Positions 56,344 to 64,000 of a stretch of DNA of 64,000 nt are shown in pieces. Source of the DNA: Halicephalobus mephisto (lineage: Eukaryota; Nematoda; Chromadorea; Rhabditida; Panagrolaimidae); contig SWDT01000564.1 in NCBI GenBank assembly GCA_009193035.1, forward strand, positions 46,001 to 110,000. The letters run 5' to 3'. Under the pieces are notes generated by a model that did no database searches, had not been told where the DNA came from, and saw nothing but the letters and a program-made list of their open reading frames with translations. Made by a program: the position numbers and the translations under genes. The stretch's first letter is position 1; each line of letters starts with the position of its first letter.

Positions 56344-57833
56344 AAACACCTTAATTGTTGTTTCTTGACATATTTCACGTATCTTTTTTAAAATTTTCAA
56401 ATCGGGTATTCGGGTTCTGTAATCCAATTTCGACGGACACTATTGTGAAAGTAGATAATCCAGGAAATCCGTGAATCCATTTTTTTCATGTTTTTGTTCG
56501 ATTTTTTATAAAAAAAATTGAAAATTATGATCAGCGTCAAAAATGTATCTCAATACAGAATATAATTATTAAATTAAATTAAAAATAAACTTTCAAAATT
56601 GAAGAATTTTGAAATTCAAAAAGTGAAAATTTTTTAACCTTTTAGATATGAATTTTTGTACTTTTATTTAATTCTATTTAAAAAAATAAAAATGTATCTA
56701 ACTACAAATATGAATAAATAAAACACAAAATTCCATGAAAAAAGTAAAAAATTTTTTTAATTTTCTCTTTTCATTTATTAATTTTTGTACTTTTATTTAA
56801 TTTTGTTTAAAAAAATAAAAAATGCACTTAATTATAAAGTCATCAAATAAAATAAAAGTAAATTTTTTTGTTTGTTTTTAAATTTTATTTTTTATTTTTA
56901 AAATTTTCATATTTTTATTTTTTTTCCAGAATATTAAAAACATACTTAATTACGAAAAATAGTTGTTCAAATAGATAAATTTGAAACAGCAAAAAATATT
57001 TCAAATTAAAAGTTAAAAAATAAATGAAACTTCCTGTTCGTTTTTTTTCATATATGAACTTTTAAATTTTTGATTTAATTTTTTCGACTTAACCGAGCAT
57101 GTGATAAAAAATAATTATCAATATTTGAAAAGTATGAAATATAATTTTAAAAATAATTCAATAATAAAAAAATTAATAAAATAATTTTTTTGACAAATGT
57201 ACTTTACTCGAAGTTTCGAAGTTAGTTGTCTATAGTTTCATATTTTTTGGAATGTATTCAGAATCTGTATTTTTTACAGGATGTTTTTCTAAAATGAGAT
57301 AATTTGAAAATTTTCTGAAATTAATTTTTTTTGAAAACTAATTAAATAACTGTAATCGAAGAGAAAAATAAAAAAAATAAAAAATAAAAAATATTGGAAG
57401 AACTTTGTAAAAATGAATCTGTCACGGTCGTTGTGGATTTAGTGAAGGTATTTTTTGAGTTCAGACAGCATCTTGTCGGTTCTGGAGCGAAATGAATAAA
57501 TGAGGAAATGTTTTTAATTACGAAAACAACCATTAAAATTAACGAAATTTAAAAAACGATAATTTTCAAAATTAAACTGTCAAAAGTTGACAAAAAACAT
57601 TTTCGAAATTTTTCAATTTTTGATATGTGAAATTTTACATATTTATTTGATTTTTCTCATTTAAGAAAAATGTTTTATAAAAAAACGCAAATTCTGAACT
57701 AGCATTTTCAAAATTAAAAATGATACATAGTTGAGTTTAAAACTTTATTGAGATTAAAGCATACTTCCTCGTGCTCAGAACTGCCGACTTCGAATTAATT
57801 GGAGTTCGAAATCGGCAGTTTTACTTGTGACCT
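56344..57833. other. AT-rich intergenic region
   Basis: Mostly A/T with AAAATAAA words. Two weakly related blocks share TTAATTACAAA/AATTACGAAA words. An almost perfect 16-bp inverted repeat at 57779-57820 is listed separately. No gene is seen. Confidence 0.5.
57779..57820. repeat. 16-bp stem hairpin just upstream of a small ORF
   Basis: AACTGCCGACTTCGAA and TTCGAAATCGGCAGTT pair over 16 bp with one mismatch and a 10-nt loop (TTAATTGGAG). It ends 13 nt before the ATG of the 94-aa frame at 57834. Confidence 0.85.
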
Positions 57834-58118
57834 ATGATGACAGGGTTGGATAAAAACCTGATTGTAATCTTCACATATGCATCTCTCTTGTCATTTTTCA
57901 TGTTCGGATTATATGGGATTTCGTTCTATAAAAGCCCACGTACTCACCTGATTGGATTTCCACCCAATGATCTGTCTGAATTCTTAAAAATTGTTTTATT
58001 CGGAATGTATACCATGTACAATTCGCAATTTGTGGGAAAAATGCTGCTCGAGTGTGAATTTGTTCGACATTTTCTTTTTCAATTTTTATTACATTTACCA
58101 ATTTCGTTAATTATTTAG
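57834..58118 (+). CDS. possible small membrane protein (94 aa), unconfirmed
   Basis: A single open frame beginning MMTGLDKNLIVIFTYASLLS with two or three hydrophobic segments (VIFTYASLLSFFMFGLYGI, FLKIVLFGMYTMY, FLFQFLLHLPISLII). The middle (KSPRTHLIGFPPNDLSE) is more balanced in base use than the flanks. No splice partner, signal or known family is recognised. It could be a real small gene, an exon of a decayed chemoreceptor-like gene, or chance. Confidence 0.3.
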   Translation: MMTGLDKNLIVIFTYASLLSFFMFGLYGISFYKSPRTHLIGFPPNDLSEFLKIVLFGMYTMYNSQFVGKMLLECEFVRHFLFQFLLHLPISLII

Positions 58119-58214
58119 TCCCAAACTTTTAAAACAATAAATTTTACACCATATATATTTAATTCTGATTCTGATAGATGAAAACAATGTACACAAAAAA
58201 GATATATTAAAAGG

Positions 58215-58500
58215 GCTCTAATGTATCAGATGTATTACATTTAACGCGTCGATACGTTGAATACAATGTATCCAATACATCAGAATCTTTTTAATGCATC
58301 GATACGTTGAATATAATATGTCGATATTATGCTTAATGTACCGAAATGTTAAATATAATGTATCCAATACATCAGAATCTTTTTAATGTATCTATACATT
58401 GAATATAATATATCTATGTTACATTCAATATATCGAGATGTTAAATATAACGTATTTGATGAACCAGAATCTTTTTAATATATTATGTCCCATTTATTCA
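58215..58500. repeat. 92-bp tandem repeat with GATACGTTGAATA words
   Basis: TGTATCCAATACATCAGAAT recurs at 58267 and 58359, and CGTATTTGATGAACCAGAAT at 58451, an even 92-bp step. Units are internally partly palindromic (TATCCAATACATC, CGATACGTTGAATA). Confidence 0.8.
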
Positions 58501-58618
58501 TTTTTATGTATGATTTTCGTATAAATGAGGATATTCTTGTATTAATTCTGATTTTTGAAATCTGCTGATGATATTGTAGGATTTAGAAAACAGGGTAATT
58601 TTAATTATCATGTGACAT

Positions 58619-59040
58619 TTCTGTTTCAGACGTTTTTATCTCAAGCTTTTATGTTCCAATTTTCACAATTTTAATTTAAAAATTAAAAACCATTTTAGGC
58701 AAATTTATATTTTTTATAATTTTTATGCAAAATTTCAGATGCTTTTAAAGTCCAAAGTCAGTCTTCGGAATCCTGGATTATAAAAATCAACTTCTGCTTT
58801 TGATTCCAGATTCCGAATCGATGAATTTTATTACATTATTATAAATATTTTTCGTTCAATTTTATAGGTATTAAAAAATTCTAAAATCAAAATTGGAGGT
58901 TTATCTTCAAAATCCTGGATTATAAAAATCAACTTCTGCTTTTGATTCCAGATTCCGAATCGATGAATTTTATCAAATTATCGTAGATATTTTTCGTTCA
59001 ATTTTAATTACAAAGTTGGAACACAAATGTCACAGAATTT
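58619..59040 (+). repeat. RepB dispersed repeat, copy 2, with internal duplication
   Basis: It matches the element at 20320-20690 in word order. Within it, ATCCTGGATTATAAAAATCA, TTCTGCTTTTGATTCCAGAT and CCGAATCGATGAATTTTAT occur twice (about 58770 and 58912), showing an internal tandem duplication not present in the 20-kb copy. Confidence 0.65.
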
Positions 59041-59135
59041 TTCCAATAAAATGCTTTAATTGTTTAATGAATTAATTTCACAAACTCGAATGATGTCTTC
59101 GGGGAACAATGACATTAAAAATCAAAACTCCTAAC

Positions 59136-59297
59136 TACAAAAAAACGCAACTTTTAAATTCAGTAACAAATACAAATTTTTATTTTTTTTTAAATTTTCG
59201 TCACAAAAGTCAAATATTTATAAAAATTTGAAAATTATCTTCATTTTTGTCACATTTCGCAATTGTTAAAAAATAAAAATTGTGTTTTTTGTGTGTG
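59136..59297. mobile_element. MITE copy 1 (about 162 bp)
   Basis: The ends ACAAAAAAACGCAACTTTT and, inward from the right, CACACAAAAAACACAATT form inverted repeats. The interior (CGTCACAAAAGTCAAATATT, then TTTGTCACATTTCGCAATTG) matches MITE copy 2 at 60512. It has no coding capacity. Confidence 0.65.
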
Positions 59298-59577
59298 ATT
59301 AATTGTACATCAATGATCAGATGTTTTTTTGCAAATTTCGAATTTTATTAAATTGTAAAACTGAAAAATTCGTTTTTTTTCGGTAACAAAGAGAATGTAC
59401 TCGGACTTTTTTGACGGAATGATTACACACCTGTAGTTCGTCCTTGATCTTTGGGGGACTACCGAACTCGATCGAAAGCTTTTTGACGAATTTCTCAGAG
59501 CTTCCGTATTTGACTCTTTGTGAGCATTGTTTGCTTTATTTTTACCTTTTCTGTATTATTAATTTTCTCTTTATAGG

Positions 59578-62500
59578 ATGACAACAAAAATAAAATTGAA
59601 TGAAAATGCCAATGAAGCAGAAGCTCCGAAGACGGATTGGAGATCCATCTATGTCGCCAACATTGTGGCTTTTTTGTCTTCGGTCCAGATGGGAGCCACG
59701 ATCCCCACCATTTGGCCCTACATGAAACTGGTATTTTTTTTTAAAATTTCACACACGATGAAATTTGTTGAATTTTCCGAAATTTATAAAGCTATTTTAA
59801 AATATTCCAGAATCTTGGGAAATTTTAGAATTCATCTAAAATTCCGAAATTTTGTAAAATTCCATTCCATTCTGGAATCTAGGAAACATTTTTGAACTCT
59901 TTCAGAATCCAGTGAAAACTTTTGAAATCTGAAAATTTTATAGAAGTTTCCAGAATCATCCAAAATTCATAGAAAAGTTTCCCAATTTAGTGGAAATTTC
60001 AAAGTCTTGTAAAATCTCATATTAGATTCTAGGATATTCCAAAAAATCCGAAATTTTTAAGGATCTCATAAAAGCTTCTGATGTCTTAGGAAACTTCTGA
60101 AATTTTTCAAAATTCTGAATAAAGTTCTTCTTAGGACAGAAACTAAACTAAGAAAAGAAGATTTGAAAAGATAGCCTGAATATCAGGGACTGTGGAATAC
60201 TGTAGGACGTGAATGAAGTTCTCTGTTGTGAATTGACACTTGCAATGTAGGTGTTAGGATAGAAACCAAACTAGAAAGAGAGCACCTGGAGAGATAGCCT
60301 GAATATCAGGGACTGTGGAATACTGTAGGACGTGAGTGAGACTCTCGGTTATCTTGTGTGGAAAGAAATGGATAAATTATATCTGTCTTATTGTTCTGGT
60401 AAAAATTACTACAACACTTCTGTTTTCTATCTTAAAGTTTCTGAATTTGTCTGGATTCTCTCGAAAGCTTCTAGAACACTTCAGAATCTTGTTCAAGTCT
60501 TCGATTTCTTACACACAAAAAAGCGTGACTTTTGGCGCAGTAAAAAATGGAAATCGTCACTATTAAGTTTTATTTTTCGTCACAAAAGTCGAATATTTAT
60601 ATTATGTGATGATTGTTATATTTTTGTTACATTTCGCAATTGTTAAGAAGCTAAAAGTTACGTTTTTTGTGTGTAGAAAACTTCATAAAGACTTCTGAAT
60701 CCCTCCAGAATCTCATGAAAGCTTTCGAAATAATTAAAAATTGAAAATCCCATGTTTCTGGAAATTCACTTCCGAATAATTTCGTAACAAATTTATTTTT
60801 AATTTTTATAATACAGTTGAAACTTTTTAAAATTTTCTAAATATTTCTTTTAGATAATTTTACAAAAAAATTAATTATAACAGTAAAGTTATTTTTAGAT
60901 GCATCCGTCGGTAACTGAAAACACCTATGGGGTGCTGAGAGGAGCCGCGGCTTTGGCCAACATTATCTCATCTGGATTGGCCGGCTACGCTTCCAATCGA
61001 CTCAGTAATACTAAGTAATATTTAAATCCAAAACAATTAATTATAATCAATCTTCAGACCTGCAATGATTTTGGGAAAATTGGCCGGAATCACGGGGTCT
61101 ATAATTTATCTCTTCATCGAAGTTTTCACTCCTGTCGCGATTGTTTTGTTCTTCTTCTTCGATATCCTTCATGGTGTCAGTATGGGGTTAACAAGTGTCT
61201 TCAGAACCCACATCGCAATGAACTCATTGGAATCTGAAAGGTCCAAAGCCTTCGGATTAACCATGTTGGCCTTCTCTTTGGGATTCATGGTTGGACCTGG
61301 TCTGGTTTATTTTTATTTTTCTTAAAATTAGAATTCTGTAGGATTATCTAGTTTGCTGGGATATGATTTAGTTTTGTAACTTTCTATGGGTTTACAGAGG
61401 CTTCTAAAATCACCCAGAATCCAGTGGGAGATTCTTAAACTTTTAGAAACTTTATAAAAGCCTATGGAGCTTTGTAGAGTTTCGTCGAAGCTTCCAGAAT
61501 CTAGTATACTGTTCTCAAACTTATGAAAACATAATAGAAGCTTCTAGAATCTAGCAGAAAGTCCAAAATCTCCCTAGGATCTTTTAGAAGCTTCTGTAAC
61601 CTTCCAGAGTTTTGTCTAAACTTCTAAAACGAATATTCAAACTCAAAATCCTAAAATTTAAAAAACATTCAGAATTTTTAAGATAGTTTTACAACAATAC
61701 AGATGTCTAATTTTGATGATAATTTAACTTGCAGTTCTTCAAATTCTGTTTACTCTTTTCGGGTACCCAGGATGGCCTTTGGTCTTCGGAATCCACTGGA
61801 ACCTCTACACAGCCCCTGTTTTCCTATCGTTCATCACATCCGTCATCGCCGTCGTTCTCCTGATTTACGTCTTCGATGGAAGAATGCATGTTATGAAAAA
61901 AACCGGAGGAAAATCATTTTCGATCGAGAAATCTCCGATATCCAATACGACGGACAACATCCCCTACGACAAAGTGGCCGTCGCCATCTTGATCTTCATG
62001 AAAATCGCCGTCGACTTGGCTCTTCTTGGAATCCAGTAAGAGTTTATTTAATTTGCCCCATGGAAGGAGGATCTTCTTCCGAAAGTTTCTAAGATTAATC
62101 TAATCCAAAGTCGTTATCAAGTATGACTATCTTCTTGCAAAACATTTTTTTGGAAATCACATTCTAGAGGATTTATGAACGACCTCCAGAATGTGTATTC
62201 AAACAATTTATATGCACAAAATATAATCTTTAGAATCTTTCTATATCCTGGCACTTTTACAATCAAAAAATCTCCACACTAAAATCAGTATCTATTGCGG
62301 AAGTTTTTGATCAAGTAACCATTGGTCAGATTTAAAAGTAGATCCATAAACAAATAAATATAAACACATGCATACATAAATTTACATATATGCATATATA
62401 AATGCACAGCCAGCTATGCAAATTAACAGTCAAATAAACAGACATACATATAGATTCACATGCACATATTTATGTAGATCTATATACATACATACATACA

Positions 62501-63579
62501 TACATACACACATACACACATACATACATACACACATACATACATACATACATATATACATACATACATACATACATACATACATACACATGTATACATA
62601 CATACATAAATACAAGTACATAAGTATACAAACTAATAGACATATATACATATAGACATGTCTATACACTTATAGAGAGACAGAGAAAGGCAACTTCATA
62701 AGATAATACTGTAATCTTCAGGGTCTCGGGTCCATACACGATGACGGTCTTCTCCTGGACAAGTGAACAATCTGTCACCTACCAATCTATTGTGATGGCC
62801 ACAACAGGTCTTTGTTCTTTGATCTTCTCTCTCGCATACGTGTTTTTTAAACTAGATAAACGGTGGGATTATCTTCATTTAGTTATTTCAATTTGGAACT
62901 TTTTTAGGGTGTCAGAGCGGATTTGCCTCTTTATCGCTTTTGGATGTTTGTTGTTCTTTTATTTAATCACTTATCCCTGGTTCTTCATCGACGAAACGAT
63001 TCCGTATGAACACGTCCCCGGGGATGTGGTTCACTATTCACGTGGGTTACTGTAATTAGACACACAAATGACAGAGGGGTTTCAGAGGATCTTGCTCAAG
63101 AAGCGAAGGCCCTTCTGACGGCTTCGAACGACACTAGGGAATTAGTCGGATGTCCTGTGGCCTATGCCTGGTGCCAAGACACCCCGAGGGTGAATGTCTA
63201 CATATACAATATCTGTCTCATCATTGCCATCGGAATAGGATTACCGTTGGCCCAGATCAACTTGGATATCCTTTTTTCGAAGGTTCTAGGACCCATAAAA
63301 CAAGGCGTCCATCAAGCCGCTTTCTTCGGAGCCGGACAAATTTTAAACGTCCTTGGACCAGTCGTCGTCACGTAAGTTACTCAAAAAGTAAAAATAAATA
63401 AGTTTTTTTTCAGCCGAGTCTATACGGCCACAGGACCGAGATGGATCTGGTGCATAGAAATCATGGCTTTCATCGTATGTATCATCGTCTTCGCAGTCTT
63501 CTACAGTCGACTTATCCCCTACAGCAAACTTATCCAGAAGAAATCTGGAACCACCCACGTTGTTAGATTCTTTAAGTAA
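59578..63579 (+). CDS. MFSD8/CLN7-like lysosomal major-facilitator protein
   Basis: Eight exons (59578-59730, 60899-61014, 61058-61299, 61735-62035, 62722-62862, 62908-63041, 63086-63371, 63414-63579) join in phase for 512 aa (human MFSD8 518). Seen are a 30-residue cytosolic head, a first span ending MGATIPTIWPYM, GAAALANIISSGLAGYASNR with KPAMI (the loop 2-3 motif), HGVSMGLTSVFRTHIAMNSL, GFMVGPVLQILFTLFGYPGW, SGPYTMTVFSWTSEQS, PLAQINLDILFSKVLGPIKQ and a final span before a short tail. MFSD8 is a lysosomal chloride/organic-solute channel-like transporter mutated in CLN7 Batten disease. A TTATAG acceptor directly before the ATG suggests trans-splicing. The 45-nt intron 62863-62907 has no in-frame stop and would add 15 residues if retained. 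Intron 1 carries RepA and a MITE; intron 4 holds a CATA microsatellite. Confidence 0.92.
60132..60437 (+). repeat. RepA copies 3 and 4, tandem pair in MFSD8-like intron 1
   Basis: Copy 3 spans about 60132-60235 and copy 4 about 60254-60437. Both show TAGCCTGAATATCAGGGACT and GTGGAATACTGTAGGACGTG. Copy 4 also keeps the downstream TATCTGTCTTATTGTTCTGG and TTCTGTTTTCTATCTTAAA words of copies 1 and 2, while copy 3 is cut short. The ATG of the micro-ORF is GTG here. Confidence 0.75.
60512..60673. mobile_element. MITE copy 2 (162 bp, TA target site)
   Basis: The ends CACACAAAAAAGCGTGACTT and, inward from the right, CACACAAAAAACGTAACTTT are inverted repeats of about 20 bp, flanked by TA on both sides (60510-60511 and 60674-60675). 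It is a non-autonomous element, probably of the Tc1/mariner superfamily by its TA target and CACA ends, and lies inside intron 1 of the MFSD8-like gene. Confidence 0.8.
62475..62600. repeat. (CATA)n/(CACATA)n microsatellite in MFSD8-like intron 4
   Basis: About 125 bp of ACATACATACATAC runs with scattered CACA and TATA variants, in the intron 62036-62721. The long open frames on both strands here (Ile/His/Thr and Met/Tyr/Cys/Val) are products of the repeat. Confidence 0.95.
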
Positions 63580-64000
63580 TTTGTAATTCCGGGTTAAATG
63601 GCAATTAACTACATAACTAAAATGATATTATTATAAAGCATTAAAATCCAAAGTTTTTGCGGAATTATCCCGACACGAATTTTCCGAGAATTCTAGAAAT
63701 TTTGGAATTTATTAATTACAGAAAATTAAAAATTTTTTTATTCTAGAAAATTCCAAAAATCTCATCAGATTCTAGGAGGATTCAGATTTGTCCTGAAGCT
63801 TTCAAAGATTTCAGAATCTTCCGCAGGATTCTGAAAATTTTTAGAAATCTTTATGAAATTTTACAAAACTAAAAATAAAAAAAAATTTCTAGAAGGCTTC
63901 AAAAAGTTAATTTGGATTCTGAAAATTATTACGAAATTACAAAAGTTCTTCAGAATTTTCAATTGAATTTTAAGAATTTATAAAAACTTCTACAAAATTC
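63580..64000. other. AT-rich 3' flank of MFSD8-like gene
   Basis: It contains one CCGACACGAATTTTCCGAG motif at about 63670 and AGATTCTAG/CTTCAAAG words of the kind found in other introns and spacers. No gene is seen before the window ends. Confidence 0.5.

Noticed and set aside
62416..62669. Two 79-codon frames on opposite strands
   Set aside because: Translation of the CATA/TATG microsatellite.
1..64000. CRISPR arrays, bacterial operons or horizontally acquired islands
   Set aside because: The tandem repeats here have no uniform short-repeat/unique-spacer pattern, and all genes are intron-containing nematode types with similar base use.

Overview
This window is eukaryotic nuclear DNA from a nematode, probably a rhabditid close to or within the Caenorhabditis-like group. 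The reasons are short introns ending in TTTTCAG, many of them 45-60 nt, AT-rich non-coding DNA, acceptor-like sites just upstream of several start codons (as expected for spliced-leader trans-splicing), dispersed motifs of the CGTGTCGAGACC and TACTGTAG kind familiar from Caenorhabditis genomes, and nematode-type gene content (a ROS1/ROL-3 receptor, a Chp/Wrch-type Rho GTPase, a nematode-type FkbM methyltransferase). All gene models were made by hand from frames, GT-AG sites and phase matching, so exon edges are predictions.

Layout: 1-4.9 kb is repeat-rich non-coding DNA with a tandem pair of a 180-bp repeat (RepA) carrying a micro-ORF. 4.87-6.66 kb (+) is a TMBIM/lifeguard membrane protein. 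7.09-7.68 kb (-) is a small unknown gene, divergent from 8.06-8.47 kb (+), a 108-aa single-membrane-span protein. 9.8-21.4 kb (+) is a ROS1/Sevenless receptor tyrosine kinase of about 2485 aa in 10 exons (rol-3 type). It converges on PRP38 (21.4-22.5 kb, -), followed by an acidic coiled-coil protein (23.0-24.3 kb, -). 24.65-27.12 kb (+) is SepSecS, the last enzyme of selenocysteyl-tRNA synthesis. 27.9-29.0 kb (+) is an RNF212/Zip3/ZHP-type meiotic RING protein. 29.8-32.3 kb (-) is a poly(A)-polymerase/TUTase-like protein without a recognisable catalytic motif. 33.2-37.1 kb (-) is a SPRED protein (EVH1 plus Sprouty domain), with a GC-AG intron and a 168-bp satellite inside another intron. 39.3-42.9 kb (+) is a Spinster transporter. 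42.9-47.4 kb is non-coding. 47.4-49.7 kb (+) is a Rho GTPase with alanine in place of the P-loop glycine (chw-1 type). 52.8-56.3 kb (+) is an FkbM-type methyltransferase whose second intron holds a decayed pogo/Tigger-like transposon. 59.6-63.6 kb (+) is an MFSD8/CLN7-like transporter.

The genes do not form one pathway. Several bear on signalling at membranes (ROS1-type receptor, SPRED as a Ras/MAPK brake, Chp/Wrch GTPase) or on lysosomes (Spinster, MFSD8). Introns and intergenic DNA hold most of the unusual structure: a telomere-like hairpin array, a TTGCNNGCAA array upstream of the Spinster gene, MITEs with TA target sites, nested insertions and several minisatellites.
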